Assembly (NCBI RefSeq): GCF_001280205.1
Contig: NZ_CP012573.1
Location: 1,302,001-1,366,000, forward strand
Direction of reading: 5' to 3'
DNA length: 64,000 nucleotides
Origin: Clavibacter capsici
GTDB lineage: Bacteria > Actinomycetota > Actinomycetes > Actinomycetales > Microbacteriaceae
Both the position numbers and the translations under genes were made by a program. The notes below the pieces were generated by a model that was not told where the DNA came from, did no database searches, and saw nothing but the letters and a program-made list of their open reading frames with translations. Below, one piece after another: positions 26,386 to 34,839 of this stretch; position 1 is the stretch's first letter; each line of letters starts with the position of its first letter.

Positions 26386-27426
26386 GTGCCCTTGGTCCTC
26401 CCCCTCCCGTTCGAGATCGTCTCCCTGACGGTCCTCGTCCTCGTCCTCGTCGCCGACCTGCTGATCGTGTACCGGCGCCCGCACGTCCCCTCGACGAAGG
26501 AGTCGGCCCTCTGGGTCGCCTTCTACGTGGGGCTGGCGCTGGTGTTCGCGGTCATCATGCTGTTCGTCGCGGGCGGCGAGCACGCCGGCCAGTTCCTGGC
26601 GGGGTGGTTGACGGAGTACAGCCTCAGCATCGACAACCTGTTCGTGTTCGTCATCATCATGAGCCGGTTCAGCGTGCCCCGGAAGTACCAGCAGGAGGTG
26701 CTCATGGTGGGCATCATCATCGCGCTGGTGCTGCGCGGCATCTTCATCCTGCTGGGCGCCGAGCTCATCGAGAGCTACAGCTGGATCTTCTACATCTTCG
26801 GCGCGTTCCTGCTCTACACGGCGATCAAGCAGGCCGTGGGAGACGAGGACGAGGAGAGCGAGGACTCGCTCTTCATCAAGTTCCTCCGCCGGCGCCTGAA
26901 GATCGCGCCGGACTTCGACGGCTCCAAGGTGCGCACCGTCATCGACGGCCGCAAGGTGCTGACGCCCATGGTCATCGTGTTCGTCTCGATCGGCACGACC
27001 GACCTGATCTTCGCCCTCGACTCGATCCCCGCGATCTTCGGCATCACGCAGTCGCCGTTCATCGTCTTCACCGCGAACATCTTCGCCCTGATGGGCCTCC
27101 GCCAGCTCTACTTCCTGCTCGGCGGGCTGCTGGACCGGCTCGTGTACCTCAAGTACGGGATCGCGTTCATCCTCTTCTTCATCGGCGTGAAGCTGGTCCT
27201 GCACGCGATGCACGAGAACACGCTGCCCTTCGTCAACGGCGGCGAGGGCATCGAGTGGGCGCCCGAGATCCCGACGATCGTGAGCCTCGTGGTGATCCTC
27301 GCCTCGATGCTGGTCGCCACGGTCGCGAGCCTCATCAAGATGAAGGCGGACGGCACGCCCGTCACGGGTGCGGCCGCCGAGCCCACGCCGGTCGAGCGCG
27401 GCGACGACGACCGGACCGGCCGGTGA
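26386..27426 (+). CDS. TerC-family integral membrane protein
   Basis: A 346-residue protein with about nine helices. The TerC hallmarks are the acidic intramembrane motifs SIDNLFVFVIIMSRF (residues 78-92) and the second-half repeat FALDSIPAIFGITQSPFIVFTANIFALMGLRQLYFLLGG. TerC proteins are linked to tellurite resistance, and work on relatives points to manganese or calcium efflux or to metallation of exported proteins. The C-terminal tail is cytoplasmic and low-complexity. GTG start at 26386; the stop overlaps the PP2C gene by 4 bp. Confidence 0.9.
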   Translation: MPLVLPLPFEIVSLTVLVLVLVADLLIVYRRPHVPSTKESALWVAFYVGLALVFAVIMLFVAGGEHAGQFLAGWLTEYSLSIDNLFVFVIIMSRFSVPRKYQQEVLMVGIIIALVLRGIFILLGAELIESYSWIFYIFGAFLLYTAIKQAVGDEDEESEDSLFIKFLRRRLKIAPDFDGSKVRTVIDGRKVLTPMVIVFVSIGTTDLIFALDSIPAIFGITQSPFIVFTANIFALMGLRQLYFLLGGLLDRLVYLKYGIAFILFFIGVKLVLHAMHENTLPFVNGGEGIEWAPEIPTIVSLVVILASMLVATVASLIKMKADGTPVTGAAAEPTPVERGDDDRTGR

Positions 27427-28223
27427 CCGAGGCTCGCACCATCTCGCTCGGCGGGCGCCGGATCCACGTCACCTGGTCGGCCCGCACGGACGTCGGCAGC
27501 GTGCGCGCCGTCAACGAGGACGGGCTCCTCGCGGACCCGCCGGTGTGGCTCGTGGCCGACGGCATGGGCGGGCACGCGTTCGGCGACCGCGCCAGCGCGA
27601 CGCTCGTCGAGACCTTCGGCGGGCTGTCCGGCGACGCGCCCGTCACGCGCGACCTCATCGTCGAGGCCGTCGACGCGTCGAACGACGCCATCGGCGACCT
27701 CATCACGGGCGACGACCCTCCCGGGACGGTGGCGGGGACCACGCTCGCGGGCGTCGCGCTCGTGCTCGCCGACGACGGCGATCCGCTCTGGATGGTCTTC
27801 AACGTCGGCGACTCCCGCGTCTACGCGTGGGCCGACGGACGGATGCAGCAGGTGACGGTCGACCACTCGGCCGTCCAGGAGCTCGTCGACCAGGGCCGCA
27901 TGACGCGCGCGGAGGCCGAGCGGAGCCCGGTGCGGAACCTCATCACGCGCGCCGTCGGATCCCACGACGAGGTCGCGGCCGACGAGTGGCTCCTGCCCGT
28001 GACCGAGCACCAGGTCTTCCTCATCTGCTCGGACGGGCTCACCAAGGAGCTCGACGACGACGCGATCTCCGCCGTGCTGCAGCTCGCGCACGCGGACGGC
28101 GGCGGCGTGGACCGCGCCGCCGACGCGCTCGTCGCGCAGGCGCTGGCGTCGGGCGGGCGCGACAACGTGACCGTCGTGGTGATCGAGGCGCGGGCCGAGC
28201 ACGCGGGCGCGCCCACCACCTGA
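27423..28223 (+). CDS. PP2C-family serine/threonine protein phosphatase
   Basis: A 266-residue Mg/Mn-dependent phosphatase of the PrpC/PstP type but soluble: no membrane helix. Metal-binding motifs are TDVGSVRAVNEDGLL, VADGMGGHAFGDRAS, NVGDSRVYAW, LICSDGLTKELDD and GGRDNVTVVVIEA, so all the PP2C aspartates look present. It overlaps terC by GTGA, indicating one operon; a link between a Ser/Thr phosphatase and a TerC metal transporter is suggestive but unproven. No partner kinase is in the window. Confidence 0.9.
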   Translation: MTEARTISLGGRRIHVTWSARTDVGSVRAVNEDGLLADPPVWLVADGMGGHAFGDRASATLVETFGGLSGDAPVTRDLIVEAVDASNDAIGDLITGDDPPGTVAGTTLAGVALVLADDGDPLWMVFNVGDSRVYAWADGRMQQVTVDHSAVQELVDQGRMTRAEAERSPVRNLITRAVGSHDEVAADEWLLPVTEHQVFLICSDGLTKELDDDAISAVLQLAHADGGGVDRAADALVAQALASGGRDNVTVVVIEARAEHAGAPTT

Positions 28224-28247
28224 GGAATAGCGGCGGGCGCCCGGCGT

Positions 28248-28253
28248 TAGACT
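28248..28253 (+). promoter_or_regulatory. Candidate -10 element of the leuC-leuD-murA operon
   Basis: TAGACT, placing the predicted transcript start at about 28260, where a short ORF begins (exactly 6 nt later), not at leuC itself 50 nt downstream. Confidence 0.5.
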
Positions 28254-28259
28254 CCCATG

Positions 28260-28292
28260 ATGCGCGAGGGGTCCCTCGCGCCACTGCCATGA
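28260..28292 (+). CDS. Possible leaderless upstream ORF (10 codons) before leuC
   Basis: ATG at 28260 opens a 10-residue frame ([10 protein letters not shown]) that ends with TGA 10 nt before the leuC GTG. The Shine-Dalgarno of leuC (GAGGAG) overlaps the stop. The spacing from TAGACT (6 nt) matches the leaderless genes of this window, and an 8-bp hairpin covers most of the ORF. It contains two Leu codons, fewer than classic leucine leader peptides, so attenuation is speculative. Confidence 0.4.
   Translation: MREGSLAPLP
28262..28281. repeat. Perfect inverted repeat in the leuC leader
   Basis: Arms of 8 bp (GCGCGAGG at 28262-28269 and its complement at 28274-28281) around a GGTC centre. In RNA it makes a tight hairpin at the extreme 5' end of the leu transcript; in DNA it is a dyad just after the promoter where a repressor could sit. 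Confidence 0.6.
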
Positions 28293-28302
28293 GGAGAGCC
28301 GC

Positions 28303-29772
28303 GTGCACCCTGCGAAGACCCTGGCCGAGAAGGTGTGGGCCGACCACCTGGTCGCCGAGGGGGAGGACGGCACCCCCGACCTCCTCTACATCGACCTCCA
28401 CCTCGTGCACGAGGTCACCAGCCCGCAGGCGTTCGACGGCCTCCGGCTCGCCGGCCGCCCCGTGCGTCGCCCAGACCTCACCATCGCCACCGAGGACCAC
28501 AACACGCCGACCGTCGGCATCGACCGGCCCATCGCGGACCTGACCAGCCGCACCCAGATCCACACCCTCCGCAGGAACGCCGAGGAGTTCGGGATCCGCC
28601 TGCACTCGCTCGGCGACATCGAGCAGGGCATCGTGCACGTCGTCGGGCCGCAGCTCGGCCTCACGATGCCGGGCATCACGGTCGTCTGCGGCGACTCGCA
28701 CACCTCCACGCACGGCGCGTTCGGGGCCATGGCCTTCGGCATCGGCACGAGCGAGGTCGAGCACGTCATGGCGACGCAGACGCTGCCGCTCCAGCCGTTC
28801 AAGACCATGGCGGTCACGGTCGAGGGCACGCTGCGCCCCGGCGTCACGGCGAAGGACATCATCCTCGCGGTCATCGCGCAGATCGGCACGGGCGGCGGGC
28901 AGGGCTACGTGCTCGAGTACCGCGGCAGCGCCATCCGCTCGCTCTCCATGGAGGGCCGCATGACCATCTGCAACATGTCGATCGAGGCGGGCGCGCGCGC
29001 CGGCATGGTCGCCCCCGACCAGACCACGTACGACTACCTGAAGGGGCGCCCGCACGCCCCGTCCGGCGCCGACTGGGACGAGGCCGTGGCCTACTGGGAC
29101 ACCCTCGCGTCCGACGACGACGCGGTCTTCGACGCCGAGGTGCTCCTCGACGCCGACACCCTGGAGCCCTTCGTCACCTGGGGCACCAACCCGGGTCAGG
29201 GCGTCTCGCTCAGCGACCCCGTGCCGGATCCCGCCGCCGTCGCCGACCCGAACGAGCGCGCCGCCGCCGAGCGCGCGCTCGCCTACATGGACCTCGCCCC
29301 CGGCACGCCCATGAAGGAGATCGCGGTCGACACGGTCTTCATCGGCTCCTGCACCAACAGCCGGGTCGAGGACCTGCGGGCCGCCGCCGAGATCGTGCGC
29401 GGCCGCACCAAGGCCGAGGGCGTCCGCGTCATGGTCGTCCCCGGCAGCGCGCGCGTGCGGCTCGAGGCGGAGGCCGAGGGGATCGACAAGGTCTTCACCG
29501 ACTTCGGCGCCGAGTGGCGCTTCGCCGGCTGCTCCATGTGCCTCGGCATGAACCCCGACCAGCTCGCGCCGGGGGAGCGCTGCGCCTCCACCAGCAACCG
29601 CAACTTCGAGGGCCGGCAGGGCAAGGGCGGGCGCACGCACCTCGTGTCGCCGCTCGTGGCCGCGGCGACCGCGATCCGCGGCACGCTCTCGAGCCCGTGG
29701 GACCTGCAGGAGGACGGCGTGGTGGATGCCGACGTCATCCGGCAGGCCGCCGCCGTCGGACAGGAGGCCTGA
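28303..29772 (+). CDS. leuC: 3-isopropylmalate dehydratase large subunit
   Basis: A 489-residue aconitase-superfamily subunit that, with LeuD, isomerises 2- to 3-isopropylmalate in leucine synthesis. Visible marks are [12 protein letters not shown] at the N-terminus, [29 protein letters not shown] near 130, and the Fe-S cluster cysteines in [13 protein letters not shown] and [18 protein letters not shown] start at 28303 with a good Shine-Dalgarno (GAGGAG). leuD follows after 2 bp. Confidence 0.96.
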   Translation: MHPAKTLAEKVWADHLVAEGEDGTPDLLYIDLHLVHEVTSPQAFDGLRLAGRPVRRPDLTIATEDHNTPTVGIDRPIADLTSRTQIHTLRRNAEEFGIRLHSLGDIEQGIVHVVGPQLGLTMPGITVVCGDSHTSTHGAFGAMAFGIGTSEVEHVMATQTLPLQPFKTMAVTVEGTLRPGVTAKDIILAVIAQIGTGGGQGYVLEYRGSAIRSLSMEGRMTICNMSIEAGARAGMVAPDQTTYDYLKGRPHAPSGADWDEAVAYWDTLASDDDAVFDAEVLLDADTLEPFVTWGTNPGQGVSLSDPVPDPAAVADPNERAAAERALAYMDLAPGTPMKEIAVDTVFIGSCTNSRVEDLRAAAEIVRGRTKAEGVRVMVVPGSARVRLEAEAEGIDKVFTDFGAEWRFAGCSMCLGMNPDQLAPGERCASTSNRNFEGRQGKGGRTHLVSPLVAAATAIRGTLSSPWDLQEDGVVDADVIRQAAAVGQEA

Positions 29773-29774
29773 TC

Positions 29775-30389
29775 GTGGAGCCCATCAGCCGGGTGACCGG
29801 GACCGCCGTGCCGCTCAAGCGGTCGAACGTCGACACCGACCAGATCATCCCCGCGCAGTTCCTCAAGCGCGTCACCAAGACCGGGTTCGAGGACGCGCTG
29901 TTCTTCCAGTGGCGCCAGGACCCCGCGTTCTTCATCAACCAGCCGGTCTACGAGGGCGCGACCGTCCTCGTCGCCGGTCCGGACTTCGGCACGGGCTCGT
30001 CCCGCGAGCACGCCGTGTGGGCGCTGCGCGACTACGGCTTCCGGGCCGTGCTCAGCCCGAGGTTCGGCGACATCTTCCGGGGCAACTCCGGGAAGCAGGG
30101 CCTCCTCACGGGCATCGTGACGGAGGACGACGTCGAGAGGCTGTGGTCCGCGATGGACGCGGAGCCCGGCCTCGACCTCACCGTCGACCTCGTCGAGCGG
30201 GTCGCCACGGCACCCGGCCTGACGGTCCCGTTCGAGATCGACGAATACACTCGGTGGCGGCTCCTCGAGGGGCTCGACGACATCGCCCTCACCCTCCGGG
30301 ACGAGGACGCCATCACCACCTTCGAACACAACCGGGCCTCATGGCGCCCGCGCACATTGCCGGCCCGGCCGGCAGCTCTGGAGAACTGA
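29775..30389 (+). CDS. leuD: 3-isopropylmalate dehydratase small subunit
   Basis: A 204-residue small subunit with the [16 protein letters not shown] opening, the substrate-recognition loop [17 protein letters not shown] and [15 protein letters not shown], all typical of LeuD. It completes the swivel domain of the isomerase. GTG start two bases after the leuC stop; the stop abuts the murA ATG with no gap. The C-terminal [18 protein letters not shown] is normal for actinobacterial members. Confidence 0.95.
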   Translation: MEPISRVTGTAVPLKRSNVDTDQIIPAQFLKRVTKTGFEDALFFQWRQDPAFFINQPVYEGATVLVAGPDFGTGSSREHAVWALRDYGFRAVLSPRFGDIFRGNSGKQGLLTGIVTEDDVERLWSAMDAEPGLDLTVDLVERVATAPGLTVPFEIDEYTRWRLLEGLDDIALTLRDEDAITTFEHNRASWRPRTLPARPAALEN

Positions 30390-31760
30390 ATGAACTCACT
30401 AGTCAGCGACGCCAAGAACGCGGGGGAGCGGGTGGGCCTCATGTCCGACTCCATCGTCATCAACGGCGGCATCCCGCTGCGCGGCCGCATCGAGGTCCGC
30501 GGGGCCAAGAACCTGGCGACGAAGGCCATGGTCGCCTCCCTGCTCGGTGAGACCCCCAGCCTCCTGCGCTCGGTGCCCGACATCAGCGACGTGCGCGTCG
30601 TGTCCGGCCTCCTCGAGGTGCACGGCGTCACCCTCCGCAAGGGCGAGCAGGAGGGCGACCTCATCCTCGACCCGAAGGACGTCGAGAGTGCCCACATGGC
30701 GGACATCGACGCCCACGCGGGCAGCTCGCGCATCCCGATACTCTTCTGCGGCCCGCTGCTCCACCGCCTCGGCGAGGCGTTCATACCCGACCTCGGCGGC
30801 TGCCGCATCGGCGACCGCCCCATCGACTTCCACCTCGACGCGCTGCGGGCCTTCGGCGCGGTCGTCGAGAAGCTCCCGAGCGGCATCCGCCTCACGGCGC
30901 CGAACGGCCTGAAGGGCGCGAACGTCGAGCTGCCCTACCCGAGCGTCGGCGCGACCGAGCAGGTGCTGCTCACGGGCGTCCGCGCGAAGGGCATCACGGA
31001 GCTGAAGAACGCGGCCATCGAGCCGGAGATCATGGACCTCATCGCGATCCTGCAGAAGATGGGCGCGATCATCTCCGTGGAGCCCAACCGCGTGATCCTC
31101 ATCGAGGGCGTCGACCGCCTCGAGGGCTACACGCACCGCGCGCTCTTCGACCGCAACGAGGCCGCGAGCTGGGCCTCCGCGGCCCTCGCCACGCACGGCG
31201 ACATCTTCGTCGGCGGCGTGCGCCAGGCCGAGATGATGACGTTCCTCAACGTGTTCCGGAAGGTCGGCGGCGCGTTCGACATCGAGGAGGACGGCATCCG
31301 GTTCTACCACCCGGGCGGCGACCTCAAGCCCGTGGTCATCGAGACCGACGTGCACCCCGGCTTCATGACGGACTGGCAGCAGCCGCTCGTCGTGGCGCTC
31401 ACGCAGGCGCCCGGCGTCTCGATCATCCACGAGACCGTGTACGAGAACCGCTTCGGCTTCACCGACGCGCTCAACGAGATGGGCGCCGACATCGTCGTGC
31501 ACAAGGAGGGCCTCGAGGGCCACGAGCGCCGCGTGGCGCGTCGCGACTTCGAGCAGGCCGCGGTCATCACCGGGCCGACGCACCTGCACGGCGCCGACAT
31601 CACCGTGCCCGACCTCCGCGGCGGGTTCAGCCACCTCATCGCCGCGCTCACGGCCGAGGGCCGGTCCACCGTCAGCAACGTCGGGATCATCTCCCGCGGC
31701 TACGAGGACTTCATCGGGAAGCTGCGCCAGCTGGGCGCGGACTTCTCCTACGAGGGATAG
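30390..31760 (+). CDS. murA: UDP-N-acetylglucosamine 1-carboxyvinyltransferase
   Basis: The first committed step of peptidoglycan synthesis: adds enolpyruvate from PEP to UDP-GlcNAc. The 456-residue protein keeps the catalytic cysteine in PDLGGCRIGDRPIDFH (C138 from this start), so fosfomycin sensitivity is expected. The KN pair at the active site is in RGAKNLATKAMVASLLGE. ATG at 30390 follows leuD directly; the ATG at 30441 (MSDSIVINGG) is an alternative start. Linking a wall gene to leuCD in one transcript is an actinobacterial arrangement, ended here by a hairpin. Confidence 0.94.
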   Translation: MNSLVSDAKNAGERVGLMSDSIVINGGIPLRGRIEVRGAKNLATKAMVASLLGETPSLLRSVPDISDVRVVSGLLEVHGVTLRKGEQEGDLILDPKDVESAHMADIDAHAGSSRIPILFCGPLLHRLGEAFIPDLGGCRIGDRPIDFHLDALRAFGAVVEKLPSGIRLTAPNGLKGANVELPYPSVGATEQVLLTGVRAKGITELKNAAIEPEIMDLIAILQKMGAIISVEPNRVILIEGVDRLEGYTHRALFDRNEAASWASAALATHGDIFVGGVRQAEMMTFLNVFRKVGGAFDIEEDGIRFYHPGGDLKPVVIETDVHPGFMTDWQQPLVVALTQAPGVSIIHETVYENRFGFTDALNEMGADIVVHKEGLEGHERRVARRDFEQAAVITGPTHLHGADITVPDLRGGFSHLIAALTAEGRSTVSNVGIISRGYEDFIGKLRQLGADFSYEG

Positions 31761-31791
31761 CCTCGCCGGCGGCGCCCGCGCCGCCCACGCC

Positions 31792-31824
31792 GACCGGGCG
31801 CGTCCGTCGAGGACGCGCCCGGTC
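31792..31824. terminator. Hairpin terminator after murA
   Basis: A perfect 14-bp stem (31792-31805 with 31811-31824, GACCGGGCGCGTCC and complement) around a GTCGA loop, in the 127-bp gap before plsC. It separates leuCD-murA from plsC-gpsA-ddl. Confidence 0.8.
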
Positions 31825-31887
31825 CTCCGCCGGGTGGTCCCCGCACGGCGGGCGACCGACGACGACCGCGACCCGACCGGAGGATCC

Positions 31888-32625
31888 ATGGCGAACGAGA
31901 AGGCCCGACCGTCGATCTTCTGGGTGCTGGCCGCGCTCGTGCTGCCGGTGCTGAACACGGCCGTGCGGTTCGAGATCCACCACCCCGAGCGGATGCCCCG
32001 CACGGGGTCCTATGTGCTCGCGCCGAACCACCACAGCGAGATCGACCCCGTGGTCATGGGCGCCGTGGCGTGGAAGCTCGGGCGCCTGCCCCGCTTCCTC
32101 GCGAAGGCGTCGCTGTTCGACGTTCCCGTCGTGGGCTGGTTCCTCCGCCGCTCCGGCCAGATCCCCGTGCAGCGCGACGGCGGGGTGCGCGGCGGCCAGG
32201 CGCTCACCGCGGCATCCGACCTGGCGCGCGACGGCCGCATCGTCGTCGTCTACCCCGAGGGGACCCTCACGCGCGACCCCGACCTCTGGCCCATGCGCGG
32301 CAAGACCGGCGCCGTGCGGCTCGCCCTGCAGGCCGGCATCCCCGTGATCCCGGCCGCGCACTGGGGGACGCAGAAGCTGATGGGCCGGTACTCGAAGCGC
32401 GTGCGGCTCTTCCCGCGCACCACCATCCACGTCGCCATCGGCGAGCCCGTCGACCTCTCGCGCTTCCGCGACCGCAGCCTCGACTCCGCCACCCTGACCG
32501 AGGCGACCGCCGTCGTCATGGCCGCCATCACGGAGCTCGTGGAGGAGCTGCGCGGCGAGACCGCCCCGACCGAGCGGTGGGATCCCCGCTCCCAGAACCA
32601 GAAGGAGACCGGCCGCTTTGAGTGA
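31888..32625 (+). CDS. 1-acyl-sn-glycerol-3-phosphate acyltransferase (PlsC-like)
   Basis: A 245-residue acyltransferase. Motif I is NHHSEIDPVVMGAV (HxxxxD variant as HHSEID), motif III is VVYPEGTLTRDPDLWPMRGKTGAVRLAL, and IPVIPAAHWGTQKLM is the usual block IV. It has one N-terminal hydrophobic segment (IFWVLAALVLPVLNTAV) that anchors it to the membrane. It makes phosphatidic acid from lysophosphatidate; the next gene, gpsA, makes the glycerol-3-phosphate backbone, so the two genes serve one pathway. ATG with GGAGGA Shine-Dalgarno. Confidence 0.91.
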   Translation: MANEKARPSIFWVLAALVLPVLNTAVRFEIHHPERMPRTGSYVLAPNHHSEIDPVVMGAVAWKLGRLPRFLAKASLFDVPVVGWFLRRSGQIPVQRDGGVRGGQALTAASDLARDGRIVVVYPEGTLTRDPDLWPMRGKTGAVRLALQAGIPVIPAAHWGTQKLMGRYSKRVRLFPRTTIHVAIGEPVDLSRFRDRSLDSATLTEATAVVMAAITELVEELRGETAPTERWDPRSQNQKETGRFE

Positions 32626-33688
32626 CGCGAGCGCGAGCCCCGCACCCGACCCCCGCCCCGCGACCGGCGACGCCGCCGACGGGGAGCGGCGCCGCGTCGT
32701 CGTCCTCGGCGCCGGCAGCTGGGGCACCACCTTCGCCAAGGTCATGGCCGACGGCGGGAACGACGTCGTCATGTGGGCCCGTCGCCCGGAGCTCGCCCGG
32801 GAGATCACCGAGGCCAAGCGCAACAGCGACTACCTGCCCGGGGTGAACCTGCCGCGGCGGCTCACCGCCGACTTCTCGCTCGAGCGCGTGCTCGCGGGCG
32901 CCACCGACGTGTTCGTCGGCGTGCCCAGCCAGTCGCTCCGGGCGAACCTCGAGGCCGCGCGCGACCTCGTCCCCTCCGACGCCGTGGTCGTCAGCCTCAT
33001 GAAGGGCGTGGAGAAGGGCACGGGCCTCCGGATGAGCGAGGTGATGCAGGAGGTGCTCCGCATCGCGCCGGAGCGCATCGCCGTCGCGTCCGGCCCGAAC
33101 CTGGCGCTCGAGATCGCGCGGGAGCAGCCGACCGCCGTCGTGGTGTCGTCGTCCGACCAGGCCACCGCGGAGCGCGTGGCGAAGATCGCCCGCAGCCCCT
33201 ACTTCCGCTCGTTCGTGAACACCGACGTGATCGGCACCGAGTTCGGCGGCGTGCTCAAGAACCTCATCGCGGTCGCGGTCGGCATCGTCGACGGCGTGGG
33301 CTACGGCGAGAACACGAAGGCCTCGATCATCACGCGCGGCCTCGCGGAGATGACCGCCTTCTCCGTCGCGTACGGCGCCCGCGCCGAGACGCTCGCGGGG
33401 CTCGCGGGCCTCGGCGACCTCATCGCCACGTGCGAGTCGTCGCTGTCCCGCAACAACACGGCCGGGCGGCTGCTCGGCCAGGGCTACAGCTTCACCGACG
33501 TGGTCACGAGCATGCAGCAGACGGCCGAGGGACTCTCCTCCGTCGCGCCCGTGCTCGAGCTCGCCCGCCAGCGCGGCGTCGACATGCCCATCGTGGAGCA
33601 GGTGTCGCAGGTGCTCGCGGGCACGCTGTCGCCGCGGGACATCGCGCCGCACCTCACCACCGACGACGACACGCCCCAGGGGGAATGA
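32618..33688 (+). CDS. gpsA: Glycerol-3-phosphate dehydrogenase [NAD(P)+]
   Basis: A 356-residue dehydrogenase reducing dihydroxyacetone phosphate to sn-glycerol-3-phosphate for phospholipid synthesis. The Rossmann motif is VVVLGAGSWGTTFAKVMADGG (residues 26-46), the catalytic lysine region is GGVLKNLIAVAVGIVDGVGYGENTKASIITRGLAEM, and LAGLGDLIATCESSLSRN is family-typical. The start is most likely TTG at 32618, overlapping plsC by 8 bp; the first 23 residues are a disordered extension. It overlaps ddl by ATGA. Confidence 0.94.
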   Translation: MSDASASPAPDPRPATGDAADGERRRVVVLGAGSWGTTFAKVMADGGNDVVMWARRPELAREITEAKRNSDYLPGVNLPRRLTADFSLERVLAGATDVFVGVPSQSLRANLEAARDLVPSDAVVVSLMKGVEKGTGLRMSEVMQEVLRIAPERIAVASGPNLALEIAREQPTAVVVSSSDQATAERVAKIARSPYFRSFVNTDVIGTEFGGVLKNLIAVAVGIVDGVGYGENTKASIITRGLAEMTAFSVAYGARAETLAGLAGLGDLIATCESSLSRNNTAGRLLGQGYSFTDVVTSMQQTAEGLSSVAPVLELARQRGVDMPIVEQVSQVLAGTLSPRDIAPHLTTDDDTPQGE

Positions 33689-34800
33689 GCATGACCGAAC
33701 GCATCCGGGTCGTCCTCCTCTTCGGCGGCACCTCCAGCGAGCACTCCATCAGCTGCGCCACGGCGAGCGGCGTCCTCGGCGCCATCGACCGCGAGCGCTT
33801 CGAGGTGATCCCCGTGGGGATCACGCCGCGCGGCGCCTTCACGCTCCAGGACGACGACGCGGCGGCCTTCGCGCTCGACGCGGACGCCCTGCCCGAGGTG
33901 GCGGACAACGGCACGCGCGTGCGCTGGCCGGAGGACGCGTCCTCCCGCGAGCTCCGGGTCCGGGACGCGGACGGCTCCGAGCGCTCGCTCGGCCGCGTCG
34001 ACCTCGTCTTCCCGATCCTGCACGGCACCCAGGGCGAGGACGGCACCGTGCAGGGCATGCTCGAGCTCGCCGGGCTGCCGTACGTCGGCTCGGGCGTGCT
34101 CGCCTCGGCGCTCGGCATGGACAAGCACTACGCGAAGACCGTGCTGCGCGCGGCGGGCATCCAGGTGGCGCCGTGGATCACGGTGTCCCGGCACGAGTGG
34201 GCGGCCGACCCCGCGGGCGTCCGCGCCCGGGCGGCCGAGCTCGCGCTCCCGGCGTTCGTGAAGCCCGCGCGCGCCGGATCCAGCGTGGGCGTCAGCCGCG
34301 TGGCGGAGGCCGCCGCGCTCGACGCCGCCCTCGAGACCGCGTTCCGCGAGGACGACCGCGTGCTCGTCGAGGCGGGCCTCGTCGGCCGCGAGGTCGAGTG
34401 CGCCATCCTCGACGACGGGCCGGGCCGGGAGCCGCGCGCGTCCGTCGCGGGCGAGATCGTCGTCTCGGGCCGCGACTTCTACGACTTCGAGGCCAAGTAC
34501 CTGGGCGCGGACGGCATCGACCTGGTCTGCCCGGCCGACGTCACCGACGCGGAGCTCGCCGAGATGCGCGAGCTCTCGATCCGGGCGTTCCGCGCGGTCG
34601 ACGGCCGCGGCCTCGCGCGCGTCGACTTCTTCCTCACGGCGGACGGCTTCGTGCTCAACGAGGTCAACACGATGCCGGGCTTCACGCCCATCTCCATGTT
34701 CCCGGCCTGCTGGCAGGCGTCCGGCATCGCGTACCCGGAGCTCATCTCGCGGCTCCTCGACGTGGCGCTCGCGTGGGAGGCGGATGGCGCCCGGGGCTGA
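33685..34800 (+). CDS. ddl: D-alanine--D-alanine ligase
   Basis: A 371-residue ATP-grasp enzyme joining two D-alanines for peptidoglycan. It begins with VVLLFGGTSSEHSISCATA, has the central LPYVGSGVLASALGMDKHYAKTVLRAAGI segment, PAFVKPARAGSSVGVSRV for ATP binding, and the metal-binding LARVDFFLTADGFVLNEVNTMPGFTPISMFP. An HGTQGEDGTVQG stretch of the N-domain is also typical. Overlaps gpsA by 4 bp, third gene of plsC-gpsA-ddl. An ATG 6 bp downstream is an alternative. Confidence 0.95.
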   Translation: MSMTERIRVVLLFGGTSSEHSISCATASGVLGAIDRERFEVIPVGITPRGAFTLQDDDAAAFALDADALPEVADNGTRVRWPEDASSRELRVRDADGSERSLGRVDLVFPILHGTQGEDGTVQGMLELAGLPYVGSGVLASALGMDKHYAKTVLRAAGIQVAPWITVSRHEWAADPAGVRARAAELALPAFVKPARAGSSVGVSRVAEAAALDAALETAFREDDRVLVEAGLVGREVECAILDDGPGREPRASVAGEIVVSGRDFYDFEAKYLGADGIDLVCPADVTDAELAEMRELSIRAFRAVDGRGLARVDFFLTADGFVLNEVNTMPGFTPISMFPACWQASGIAYPELISRLLDVALAWEADGARG

Positions 34801-34805
34801 GGCCG

Positions 34806-34821
34806 GTCGCCGGGCGGCGAC
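34806..34821. terminator. Weak hairpin after ddl
   Basis: Six-bp arms GTCGCC/GGCGAC around GGGC, immediately after the ddl stop and before the next gene's -10. It may be a modest terminator. Confidence 0.4.
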
Positions 34822-34826
34822 GAGCC

Positions 34827-34832
34827 TAGGCT
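34827..34832 (+). promoter_or_regulatory. Candidate leaderless -10 element of the glycosyltransferase
   Basis: TAGGCT, 7 nt before the ATG at 34840. Confidence 0.5.
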
Positions 34833-34839
34833 CGAGCGC

